From Marinicellulosiphila megalodicopiae (GTDB lineage Bacteria; Pseudomonadota; Gammaproteobacteria; Pseudomonadales; Natronospirillaceae): a stretch of 64,000 nucleotides of DNA. Shown in pieces: positions 42,493-50,627 of this stretch. The position numbers and the translations under genes were made by a program. The stretch is taken from contig NZ_AP023087.1 in NCBI RefSeq assembly GCF_045862395.1, positions 4,092,001 to 4,156,000 on the forward strand, written 5' to 3'. Position 1 is the stretch's first letter. Every line of letters starts with the position of its first letter. The notes beneath the pieces are model-generated. The model had not been told where the DNA came from and searched no databases. It was given only the letters and a program-made list of their open reading frames with translations.

Positions 42493-44064
42493 ATGCATCC
42501 ACTTTTGTATTTATTATCTTTATTAATCTTAGTTGCTTGTCAGCAATCAGAGTCTATTAATCAAACCACTGACACATCAATTATCACTATTCAGGATTTA
42601 GACAATGATGGCATTGCTGATGCAATTGATCCTGATATTGATGGTGACAACATAGCCAATGTAGCGGATTTCTATCCAACCAATGTTGAGCGCTGGAATG
42701 ATGTTGATATGAGCGATCCTAATTATTCTAAACATTGTGATTGCATCACTTTATTCATTGATAGCGATAATGATGGTTACTTAGATGAGGATGATCTATT
42801 TCCAAACAATCCAAATGAATGGAGTGATTTAGATGGCGATGGCATCGGTGATAATTCCGATTTAGATATTGATGGCGATTTGATCCCCAATGACAAAGAT
42901 TTATACCCATACAACAAATTAGAAGCGTTTGATTTTGACAATGATTCCATTCCAAACGGGCAAGATGACGATGATGATAATGATTTACATCTGGATATTT
43001 ACGATCGTTTTCCCGCTAACCCTAATGAATATTTAGATAGCGACAACGATGGGGTGGGGAATAATTCAGATAGAGACGTGGACGGTGACGGTCTTGAAAA
43101 CGGATCGCACTTAGAAAATGCGCAAATCGCAATCGACATGGGATTAGATGGCGACGATGATAACGACACCTATCTTAACCATTTAGACCAAATGCCGTTT
43201 GATCCAAACGAACACATCGATACCGATCAAGATGGCGTGGGTAATAATGAAGATTTGGATGACGATAACGACGGTTATTTAGATTTTGAAGATCTTTTTC
43301 CAGCCAATGTAGCTGAATGGGCCGATCACGATAATGACACTTTAGGTGATAACGAAGATCTAGATGACGATAACGATGGCGTGAATGATATTACAGATTC
43401 GGATCCTTTTGACCCAGATGTGCCCAGTATTCGATCAAATGATTGCGCCACACCCGACATCAAATTATCCAACATTAATACAGTAGTGGATTTCATTAAC
43501 GCGATGCCTAAGCCCCTATCGTTATCTTGTTTTGTTCAGGCGCTGCCAAGACCTCTAAAAATAAATGCAACAGAGAGCCCGGTAAGTGCTCAACCTGCGC
43601 TAAATTCAAGAAGCCCTAGAGTATTTATTAACTTTAGTTATAGGCTTTATTTATCCATTGTCATGGATTTAGATTCGCAAAATCCCCAGCCAATTTTAGA
43701 GTTAAGTGAACTGACAAGTGATCAACGATCCATTAAAGGGGAATTATATTTTCCCATTGAACAAAATATTGATTATGGCACTGCATTTAATCATATAAGA
43801 AATGAGACTCAAACAGGCACACTTTGTGGCTTATGTCATAGCAATGAAACCCTTTATGATACACGCGAGCAAATAGAAGTTTATGAATCTCTGGCGCTTA
43901 AAGCATTTCCAACGTTAAACGTTCAAATACACGACATGAGAAATGAGCGGAATTTATGTGATGATTCTTTAGAGCCTTACCGCTGTGACATGTATCGGGC
44001 ATTGTTTGATCATGGCACGATTGTGAAACATGAGTTTCCAAGTGCTATGTCTATTTTAAATTAA
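42493..44064 (+). CDS. Lipoprotein with thrombospondin type-3 calcium repeats and a CxxCH motif
   Basis: 523 residues. A lipoprotein signal (LLYLLSLLILVAC) is followed by ~300 residues of Asp-rich thrombospondin type-3 repeats (DLDNDGIADAIDPDIDGD, DSDNDGYLDEDDLFPNNPNEW and many more), which bind Ca2+ and form a stiff stalk. The C-terminal ~190 residues are not Asp-rich and include LCGLCH near 444, a possible heme c site or redox Cys pair. It is probably an envelope- or surface-anchored calcium-dependent protein. Function unknown. The ribosome site is weak. Confidence 0.85.
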   Translation: MHPLLYLLSLLILVACQQSESINQTTDTSIITIQDLDNDGIADAIDPDIDGDNIANVADFYPTNVERWNDVDMSDPNYSKHCDCITLFIDSDNDGYLDEDDLFPNNPNEWSDLDGDGIGDNSDLDIDGDLIPNDKDLYPYNKLEAFDFDNDSIPNGQDDDDDNDLHLDIYDRFPANPNEYLDSDNDGVGNNSDRDVDGDGLENGSHLENAQIAIDMGLDGDDDNDTYLNHLDQMPFDPNEHIDTDQDGVGNNEDLDDDNDGYLDFEDLFPANVAEWADHDNDTLGDNEDLDDDNDGVNDITDSDPFDPDVPSIRSNDCATPDIKLSNINTVVDFINAMPKPLSLSCFVQALPRPLKINATESPVSAQPALNSRSPRVFINFSYRLYLSIVMDLDSQNPQPILELSELTSDQRSIKGELYFPIEQNIDYGTAFNHIRNETQTGTLCGLCHSNETLYDTREQIEVYESLALKAFPTLNVQIHDMRNERNLCDDSLEPYRCDMYRALFDHGTIVKHEFPSAMSILN

Positions 44065-44109
44065 TTTGGTTAATATGGGTTTGCTGTCTTTTTTGAAATT
44101 TAAACATTC

Positions 44110-45015
44110 ATGCTTCCCATAGTGACTCATCCACAATACAGTTTTGACTTTCCTGGCAAACATCGTTTTCCCATGGAAAAATTCAAACTGCTCAATCAAT
44201 ATCTCACAGAAAAAAATATAGTGACACCCAGCAATACATTTCGCCCTGGTAAAGCGCGTTTGGATTTTTTACAACTGGCTCACTGCCCTGACTATTTACA
44301 TCGATTCATCAATAACCTTCAATCCAAACAAGAAGTCAGACGCATGGGTTTACCTTGGAGTGAAGGATTGCTTAACCGAACGCTCATCTCACCAAATGGT
44401 ACTTTTTTAACTGCGTTATTAGCATTAGATCATGGCATTGCCTGTCATTTAGCAGGAGGCACACATCATGCAAATTATGATTTCGCCTCAGGCTTTTGCA
44501 TTTTAAATGACTTAGCGTTATCTGCTAGAGCCATCATTTTACAAGGTAAAGTTAATAAAGTTTTAATTGTCGATTGCGATGTGCATCAAGGCGATGGCAC
44601 TGCCAGTATTTTACAAAATGACGACGACATTTTTACGTTTTCGATGCATTGTGAAAAGAATTTTCCCGTTAGAAAAGCGCACAGTAATTTAGATATTGGA
44701 TTAGACGTAGGATTAAAAGATCAAGCTTATTTGGACACACTTGAACATCATTTATTATCAGTCATTCGATCATTTAAACCGGATTTTATTTTTTACGATG
44801 CTGGTGTGGATATTTATGAACACGACCCACTTGGATTATTAAATATCAGTTTAAAGGGAATTGAAGATCGTGACCGATTAGTATTAGATATATGTAAACA
44901 GTTTAACATTCCGGTTGCGACAGTAATTGGCGGGGGATATGACGATGATCGAATGGCACTAGCAAAACGACACGCATTAGTAGTAGAAGCGGCGCAGGAT
45001 ATTTATAAAATTTAA
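44110..45015 (+). CDS. Histone deacetylase superfamily hydrolase
   Basis: 301 residues. The zinc amidohydrolase core is visible: AGGTHHANYDFASGFCILND (catalytic His pair), VDCDVHQGDGTA (Asp/His zinc ligands), YDAGVDIYEHDPLG (third ligand Asp and neighbours) and VIGGGYDDD. Bacterial members deacetylate acetylated amines or lysines (acetylpolyamine amidohydrolase, AcuC-like); the small size fits the bacterial class IV-like group. The substrate is not decidable. It is convergent with the secreted-protein gene to its right. Confidence 0.93.
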   Translation: MLPIVTHPQYSFDFPGKHRFPMEKFKLLNQYLTEKNIVTPSNTFRPGKARLDFLQLAHCPDYLHRFINNLQSKQEVRRMGLPWSEGLLNRTLISPNGTFLTALLALDHGIACHLAGGTHHANYDFASGFCILNDLALSARAIILQGKVNKVLIVDCDVHQGDGTASILQNDDDIFTFSMHCEKNFPVRKAHSNLDIGLDVGLKDQAYLDTLEHHLLSVIRSFKPDFIFYDAGVDIYEHDPLGLLNISLKGIEDRDRLVLDICKQFNIPVATVIGGGYDDDRMALAKRHALVVEAAQDIYKI

Positions 45016-45025
45016 AGTTCAACAA

Positions 45026-45685
45026 TTAGTATTCTTCAAAAACCTCATAAAATAAATTAAGTACTTCTATTCTTTGTTTAATCAATGATCGTTCATATTC
45101 TGAATAATCACTTTCAAGAAATAATTGAGCATACCATGCCATTTGTGCATCAAAATATTCAATCCATTGATTTTGAGTTTCTACTAATTTCAAACGCTGT
45201 GGCGATTCTAAAATCCCATTAAATTGCGTCAATAAATTTTGCATTTGAAAATTTAATTCCTCAACAGTAAAATCTAAAGTCACCTCATAATCACCATTTA
45301 TTTGCAACTGCTCAATATCCAGTTCACTTAATTGCATAGGCACGTCAAACACTTCAATATCAATGTAATTAGCTAGATTTATCCATAAATCATCGACGTA
45401 GATATAAGTATAAGCTAAATCTATGCCTTGATTATTAACTACAATTTCCCAAAAATGTTCATAATTTGTGAATGTATTTTGAAGGGATTTTATTTCCACT
45501 AATTCTGGAATCATCGCATCGCAAGGAGCGCAATAATCCAAAATCAATGATTGATTATTTAATATATTATATGCAAGTTCTGCTTCAGATTGAGTAATGT
45601 AAGCAGCTTGATCTGAATGTGCCATTGTTGATACAAATAACAATAGACACAAGCTTGTCAGTTTTATACATCTGTTTATTATCAT
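45026..45685 (-). CDS. Secreted protein of unknown function with a CxxC pair
   Basis: 219 residues with a good signal peptide (CLLLFVSTMAHSDQ). The mature part is acidic and largely helical (EVTLDFTVEELNFQMQNLLTQFNGILESPQRLKLVETQNQWIEYF). A CAPC motif occurs about 25 residues into the mature chain (ILDYCAPCDAMIPEL). Its spacing looks thioredoxin-like, but the rest of the fold is not apparent. I do not recognise a family. It lies 41 bp downstream of the DUF3581 gene and may be cotranscribed. Confidence 0.7.
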   Translation of the reverse strand: MIINRCIKLTSLCLLLFVSTMAHSDQAAYITQSEAELAYNILNNQSLILDYCAPCDAMIPELVEIKSLQNTFTNYEHFWEIVVNNQGIDLAYTYIYVDDLWINLANYIDIEVFDVPMQLSELDIEQLQINGDYEVTLDFTVEELNFQMQNLLTQFNGILESPQRLKLVETQNQWIEYFDAQMAWYAQLFLESDYSEYERSLIKQRIEVLNLFYEVFEEY

Positions 45686-45726
45686 TTTTGTTTACATCCT
45701 TTGTTTGATTTTTTGTTATTTAATGA

Positions 45727-46437
45727 TTACGCAATTTCTAAATATTGTGTTTTACGTTGATTATATTCTTCAACTAATCCTTCAATTGCACATTCATCAT
45801 ATTCGCGCAAACCACTGAGTACCATTTGTTTTTCGCCAGTACCAACTACTTTATTGTCGCTAATAAATTCAAAATTTAAACTGACATTTCCGCGTTTGCC
45901 TTGGACATCAAATGTTGCATCACTCATACGAAGACTCACGTTTTCAACATTCAAGCTGTGAAAACGAATATGCATGGATTGATACATAACCATTGGGCGT
46001 GCAGGGTTGATCATGACGTTATGCTTTTGCATTAATGGGACTAATATATGAGGAAATGCTTCACCAGAGAAAGTGACATACGCTTTTGTTAACTGCTTTA
46101 TTAACTCTAAATTCTCGCTCTTTTCGCCTTTTGCATTGACTGACATACAAGCTTTTTCTTTTTGGTCGATAACTTGAATGTTATTGCCGTCTTGAACCAA
46201 ACTGACAACGGACTGATCACTGACCATTCCACTAAAACTAAAAGACATATCTTTGAAAAGGCCTACTTGACTCAAAGTCAGAGCGAATAATAAATCACCG
46301 GGAACCACGAATTTTTTAGCATCGCTGTCATGCAGTGGATTAAAGTCATTAGCCATAGATTTGGCAAACGAACAACCTTGTTCACGGCTAATTTGATATT
46401 GGCCGTTTTCTTCATTAAAAAATTTATCTAAAAACAT
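45727..46437 (-). CDS. DUF3581 family protein (hotdog-like)
   Basis: 236 residues. The N-terminal pattern FSISREQ-like QISREQGCSFAKSMANDFNPLHDSDAKKFVVPGDLLFALTL is typical of DUF3581, a conserved gammaproteobacterial family of unknown function. The DFNPLH…PGDLLFAL part resembles MaoC/hotdog hydratases, so acyl-thioester binding is possible (inference). No signal peptide. Confidence 0.8.
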   Translation of the reverse strand: MFLDKFFNEENGQYQISREQGCSFAKSMANDFNPLHDSDAKKFVVPGDLLFALTLSQVGLFKDMSFSFSGMVSDQSVVSLVQDGNNIQVIDQKEKACMSVNAKGEKSENLELIKQLTKAYVTFSGEAFPHILVPLMQKHNVMINPARPMVMYQSMHIRFHSLNVENVSLRMSDATFDVQGKRGNVSLNFEFISDNKVVGTGEKQMVLSGLREYDECAIEGLVEEYNQRKTQYLEIA

Positions 46438-46596
46438 AACATTTACTGTGACTTTAAAAAGGCAGATGATATCTTTTTTTATGTTAAATTTCGAACAAAT
46501 CTTTATTTTTTTCTATATTTCAAGGAGTTTCGTAACGTTTTGTTAGATTGATCTATTATTTGTGACTCAGTTGCTACGCTTTACACATATGCTTAC

Positions 46597-46836
46597 ATGA
46601 GAAACGAAATGAAACAATTCAGTTCATTACTGATTTTAGGTTGTGTAAAGTGGCTGATTGTGGGTGCATTCATTGCAATTTGCCACGAATACAGCTGGTT
46701 TCGCTACGAATTTAGCTTCATACTTTCTGTATTGCTTTTATTAACTGGCCTGATTTATAAGCGCAAAACAGTATTTGCGCTTTTTGGATTGTTAAGAGTG
46801 CGTTGTAGGCTTAATTCAAATGACCAATCTTTATAA
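46597..46836 (+). CDS. Hypothetical small membrane protein
   Basis: 79 residues with two hydrophobic segments (SSLLILGCVKWLIVGAFIAI and EFSFILSVLLLLTGLIY) and a basic C-terminus. No family is recognised and there is no good ribosome site for either ATG (46597 or 46609). It could be a chance ORF, but the composition is protein-like. Confidence 0.35.
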   Translation: MRNEMKQFSSLLILGCVKWLIVGAFIAICHEYSWFRYEFSFILSVLLLLTGLIYKRKTVFALFGLLRVRCRLNSNDQSL

Positions 46837-46864
46837 ACAGACATCATTTAAATAATATTTATCG

Positions 46865-47140
46865 TCACTCCAAATGTGATGTATGTAATTCAACTTCTAA
46901 TTGCTGCATAGTATCTTCCATTTTCATAATCCTAGTTAACAAATCATTGTTTTGAATCAAAGTTGCACTCAAAACAGTTTCAGACAAATTATTCCATCGC
47001 AAAATCGCCCCTTCTAAAGTTCGATTTTTTGGCCCTGTTGCCTGACATGTTGTGCATTGAATATAATAATTAAACAAAGTATGACTTGGTTTAATTAAGT
47101 GGCTGCTGCAATACGGACAATTTTTAAATGACGATCCCAT
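46865..47140 (-). CDS. Lar-like zinc-ribbon protein
   Basis: 91 residues from ATG 47140, chosen for GGGGAG 7 nt upstream; an upstream in-frame extension is unlikely. The N-terminus has paired CxxC motifs, CPYCSS and CTTCQATGP, followed by EGAILRWNNLS. This is the pattern of the Lar/restriction-alleviation-like zinc ribbon family common in phages and genomes (CPFCG…C..CGA.GP…A…WN). A helical tail follows (LLTRIMKMEDTMQQLEVEL). The biological role is unknown. Confidence 0.7.
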   Translation of the reverse strand: MGSSFKNCPYCSSHLIKPSHTLFNYYIQCTTCQATGPKNRTLEGAILRWNNLSETVLSATLIQNNDLLTRIMKMEDTMQQLEVELHTSHLE

Positions 47141-47868
47141 AAGCTCTCCCCTTGCGAACTTGTGTGTCACATTGTAAACATAGGTTATAAATTGTAATTT
47201 GCAAGTCAAAAAAAATATTTCCCTGCATAAAGTGTCGACTTATTCTCCTTTTTATTTCAAATAAATGTATTTTTATACTTATATTTCAGTATATTTCAAA
47301 TCGAAATTTTTTAACTGTCCCCAAAAAATCTCAGCTTGATAACAAATTGGCTGCCTATTTTTCGATTTAAACAAGTATTATTTTATTTGTTTATTTTTTA
47401 AATATTAATTTAACTTCTTTACGAATTCATTAATTGGACCGGTTTGGTTGATATTAAAGGCGTATTCATTCTTAGAATTTACAATCCAAATTGTTGATGT
47501 AAAATAAATTGAACGCAATCTTTACCAGATTAACTATTGATTCAAATAATTTCGTGATAATCACAACCTACTGCTTTTAGTCAATTGGTATATACACGAC
47601 TTTTCGATTTTCAACATTATGATTAATTTCGTTATATTCTAAACATTTAGTAAGCGGATTTTGAGAACCGACAGAAAATACACTAAATACTAATTCACCA
47701 ATTATAGGTCTCTAAGATGAGTTTTTTTAATAATAGATGTTATGGTATTTTGTCTTTACTTTCCCTGAAGTTCAAAAGTGAGAATTATTTTTGCAAGCGA
47801 TTATAATTTTCGTAATATTTTATGATTTGAGTTATCTATATTTATTAACAGCGTAAAAGCGAGTACTT
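47141..47868. other. AT-rich intergenic region, possible gene relic
   Basis: More than 650 bp without a real gene. On the leftward strand, 47577-47700 reads as an open C-terminal-looking fragment ending NEINHNVENRKVVYIPID before TAA, with no start codon or upstream continuation. It may be the tail of a decayed gene. Nothing else was recognised. Confidence 0.4.
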
Positions 47869-48318
47869 ATGCATATTTTAAAACTACTAATTATCATTTT
47901 ATATTTGAATATTTTTCAAACTGTTTATGCGCATCCGCTAATAGGTGAACCACAAAATCAACAATGGATTGCAATTTATGGCTATGATTCAGTTGCCTAT
48001 CATACTGACAACAAAGCAGTTAAAGGCAGTGAAACTTTTAGTTATGAGTACTTGGATTCAACTTGGCTCTTTGCAAGCAAAGTGAATTTAGAGCTGTTTA
48101 GCCAATCCCCAGAACGATACGCACCTCAATTTAATGGGCATTGTGCTAACGGTTTAAGTGATGCTCACAAAGTGAATGGCGACCCAGAAATTTTTAAAAT
48201 CATTGATGATAAATTGTATTTTTTCTACTCTAAATGGGGGCGCACTCAGTGGGCTTTCAATCAAAAAGAACAGATTGAGCTGGCTAACCATTATTGGGAA
48301 TTGTTTAAGAACGACTAA
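47869..48318 (+). CDS. Secreted YHS-domain protein
   Basis: 149 residues. A signal peptide (ILYLNIFQTVYAH) is followed by a YHS-type domain: GYDSVAYHTDNKAVKGSETFSYEYLDSTWLFASKVNLELFSQSPERYAPQFNGHCANGL. This is the periplasmic form often annotated 'YHS domain protein', where the domain may bind metal. The substrate or metal is unknown. It is convergent with the DUF3465 gene (26-bp gap). Confidence 0.88.
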   Translation: MHILKLLIIILYLNIFQTVYAHPLIGEPQNQQWIAIYGYDSVAYHTDNKAVKGSETFSYEYLDSTWLFASKVNLELFSQSPERYAPQFNGHCANGLSDAHKVNGDPEIFKIIDDKLYFFYSKWGRTQWAFNQKEQIELANHYWELFKND

Positions 48319-48344
48319 ATAATGCAGAGCTTTTAAATCTCATT

Positions 48345-48743
48345 TTATTGGTAAATGATATCATCATGCTTTAGCCAACCATCAATATGATTTCCATTAG
48401 GATCGATATGAGTCCAGTGTATTACTCCACCTTTGTCATTCCATTCATACTCACCATAAAATTCTATAGTATCGCCGACTTCTAGTGCATGTATTTTCTG
48501 AGCTATATCTATATTATGCGCAATTAAAAGTGTTTGCTTACTCTGAAGTTCAAGTATAAATTTTTGATGCTGGCTTCCTGTCGTATCATCTGGAAGTGAC
48601 ACTTTTACCCTTCCCTTGCCTTCGATTTGAAAATCTGACTTTTTTCCTTCAAAAGCATTCATCAATATTTGATCACTTTCACTTATTTGCTCTGCACAAC
48701 TTAAAGCGAGCAAACAATAAATTATTATAAATATATGTTTCAT
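48345..48743 (-). CDS. DUF3465 family lipoprotein
   Basis: 132 residues. The N-terminus MKHIFIIIYCLLALSCAE carries a lipobox. The DUF3465 pattern follows: GRVKVSLPDDTTGSQHQKFILEL, LLIAHNIDIA, VGDTIEFYGEYEWNDKGGVIHWTHIDPNG and DGWLKH. The predicted fold is an OB-like beta barrel; the function is unknown. It lies next to the tuf 3' repeat array, where the S10 operon would stand in Pseudomonas. Confidence 0.88.
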   Translation of the reverse strand: MKHIFIIIYCLLALSCAEQISESDQILMNAFEGKKSDFQIEGKGRVKVSLPDDTTGSQHQKFILELQSKQTLLIAHNIDIAQKIHALEVGDTIEFYGEYEWNDKGGVIHWTHIDPNGNHIDGWLKHDDIIYQ

Positions 48744-48925
48744 ATTTTAAATTCCACCTTTAAAAGTAAATCAAAAAAAAGCCCCCTTAAAAAGGTCTTA
48801 ACATACAAAACACAGGGATGTGCGCTTTGCGAACTAAAAATCAAGAAGGGTTTCCCTTCGCTAGATTTTCAGCGGAGCGTTTAATTCAAGTCACGGACGA
48901 CTTGGAATTAAACTTAAATACAGCC

Positions 48926-48952
48926 AAAAAAAGACCGCTAAAAAGCGGTCTT
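48926..48952 (-). terminator. Third tandem terminator after tuf
   Basis: 8-bp stem AAGACCGC/GCGGTCTT, 6-base loop and T-run read leftward; same as 49231-49257. Confidence 0.85.
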
Positions 48953-49077
48953 AACATACAAAGCACAGGAATGTGCGCTTTGCGAACTGAAAATCAAGAA
49001 GGGTTTCCCTTCCCAGATTTTCAGCAGAGCGTTTTATTCAAGTCACGGATGACTTGGAATTAAACTTAAATACAGCC

Positions 49078-49104
49078 AAAAAAAGACCGCTAAAAAGCGG
49101 TCTT
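49078..49104 (-). terminator. Second tandem terminator after tuf
   Basis: 8-bp stem AAGACCGC/GCGGTCTT, 6-base loop and T-run read leftward; same as 49231-49257. Confidence 0.85.
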
Positions 49105-49230
49105 AACATACAAAGCATAAGGATGTGCGCTTTGCGAACTGAAAATCAAGAAGGGTTACCCTTCGCCAGATTTTCAGCAGAGCGTTTAATTCAAGTCACG
49201 GACGACTTGGAATTAAACTTAAATACAGCC

Positions 49231-49257
49231 AAAAAAAGACCGCTAAAAAGCGGTCTT
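49231..49257 (-). terminator. First (primary) terminator after tuf
   Basis: Read leftward: AAGACCGC, loop TTTTTA, GCGGTCTT, then TTTTTTT. It lies 122 bp after the tuf stop codon and ends the rpsL-rpsG-fusA-tuf transcript. Confidence 0.9.
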
Positions 49258-49379
49258 AAAATACAAAGCACAGGAATGTGCGCTTTGCGAACTGAAAATC
49301 AAGAAGGGTTTCCCTTCGCCAGATTTTCAGCAGAGCGTTTAATTCAAGTCACGGACGACTTGGAATTAAACTTAAAAAG

Positions 49380-50603
49380 TTACGCGATGATTTTAGCAAC
49401 AACACCAGCACCAACAGTACGGCCACCTTCACGGATAGCGAAACGTAAGTTGTCTTCCATCGCGATAGGTTGAATTAATTCAACATCCATCTTGATGTTA
49501 TCACCAGGCATTACCATTTCAACGCCTTCAGGTAATGTACAAGCACCTGTTACGTCAGTTGTACGGAAGTAGAACTGTGGACGGTAACCTTTGAAGAAAG
49601 GAGTATGACGACCACCTTCGTCTTTCGACAAGATGTATACTTCTGCTTCGAAAGTTGTATGTGGGGTAACAGTACCAGGATGAACTAGACACTGACCACG
49701 TTCGATATCTTCACGTTTAGTACCACGTAATAAAACACCAACGTTCTCGCCTGCACGACCTTCGTCAAGCAATTTACGGAACATTTCAACACCAGTACAA
49801 GTAGACTTAGTAGTTTCTTTGATACCAACGATATCAACTTCTTCACCCACTTTAACGATACCACGTTCAACACGACCAGTTACAACCGTACCACGACCAG
49901 AGATTGAGAAAACATCTTCAATTGGTAATAGGAAAGGTTGGTCAATTGCACGAACGGGTTCTGGAATGTAAGAATCCAAAGTTTCAACTAATGTTTTAAC
50001 AGCAGTTGTACCCATTTCGTTATCGTCACGGCCTTCAAGAGCCATTAAAGCAGAACCAGCGATGATTGGTGTGTCGTCACCAGGGAATTCGTACATGTCT
50101 AATAATTCACGTAATTCCATTTCAACTAATTCTAACATTTCATTGTATTCTTCAGAACCTGCTCCACCGCAATCTTCTGCAAGTAAATCCGCTTTGTTTA
50201 AGAATACTACGATGTATGGAACACCAACTTGACGTGATAAAAGGATGTGTTCACGAGTCTGTGGCATAGGGCCATCAGTTGCGCCACATACTAAGATAGC
50301 GCCATCCATTTGAGCAGCACCAGTGATCATGTTTTTAACGTAATCGGCGTGACCTGGGCAATCTACGTGTGCGTAGTGACGAATAGGTGAATCGTATTCA
50401 ACGTGAGAAGTTGAAATAGTGATACCACGCTCACGTTCTTCAGGTGCGTTATCGATACCGTCGAATGCAACGGCAGCGCCGCCCCATACTTCAGAACATA
50501 CACGAGTTAATGCAGCAGTTAATGTAGTTTTACCGTGATCGACGTGACCAATAGTACCAACGTTAACGTGCGGTTTGTTTCTTTCAAAATTAGCTTTAGC
50601 CAT
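49380..50603 (-). CDS. tuf: Elongation factor Tu
   Basis: 407 residues. GTPase motifs are GHVDHGKTT (P-loop), the switch II region DCPGHADYVKNM and NKADLL. The protein has the LLAEDCGGAGSEEYNEM insertion that makes EF-Tu about 407 residues in Oceanospirillales/Cellvibrionales-type bacteria, compared with 394 in E. coli. It delivers aminoacyl-tRNA to the ribosome. It is the last gene of the rpsL-rpsG-fusA-tuf operon, 24 bp after fusA, and is followed directly by the repeat array. Its second copy, if any, is not in this window. Confidence 0.99.
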   Translation of the reverse strand: MAKANFERNKPHVNVGTIGHVDHGKTTLTAALTRVCSEVWGGAAVAFDGIDNAPEERERGITISTSHVEYDSPIRHYAHVDCPGHADYVKNMITGAAQMDGAILVCGATDGPMPQTREHILLSRQVGVPYIVVFLNKADLLAEDCGGAGSEEYNEMLELVEMELRELLDMYEFPGDDTPIIAGSALMALEGRDDNEMGTTAVKTLVETLDSYIPEPVRAIDQPFLLPIEDVFSISGRGTVVTGRVERGIVKVGEEVDIVGIKETTKSTCTGVEMFRKLLDEGRAGENVGVLLRGTKREDIERGQCLVHPGTVTPHTTFEAEVYILSKDEGGRHTPFFKGYRPQFYFRTTDVTGACTLPEGVEMVMPGDNIKMDVELIQPIAMEDNLRFAIREGGRTVGAGVVAKIIA

Positions 50604-50627
50604 CTTTATAGTCTCTTTATTTAAAAA

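Larger units (their letters stand above)
48773..49379 (-). repeat. Four tandem ~152-bp structured repeats downstream of tuf
   Basis: Four copies with period 153, 152, 153 fill the whole region after the tuf stop. Each unit, read leftward, contains: a dyad around CAAGTC/GACTTG; a GAAGGG-aaa-CCCTTC hairpin; a GTTCGCAAAGCGCAC dyad; and a terminator hairpin AAGACCGC…GCGGTCTT with a T-run. The three units nearest tuf are nearly identical. The distal one has a degenerate terminator (AAGACCTT…AAGGGGGCTT, 48773-48799). The array lies in the 3' UTR of tuf; copies beyond the first would normally be reached only by readthrough. Confidence 0.9.

Noticed and set aside
46528..46546. Sequence TTTCGTAACGTTTTGTTAG resembling the RAYT-array unit
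   Set aside because: About 15 of 19 bases match, but it lacks the flanking composite parts; too weak to call a solitary REP without a genome-wide count.
48818..49473. Repetitive ORFs (reading MCALRTENQEGFPFARFSAERLIQ…) across the tuf 3' repeats
   Set aside because: The frame breaks because one repeat period is 152 not 153. The strand opposes the tuf transcript, and the sequence is explained by terminators and dyads.
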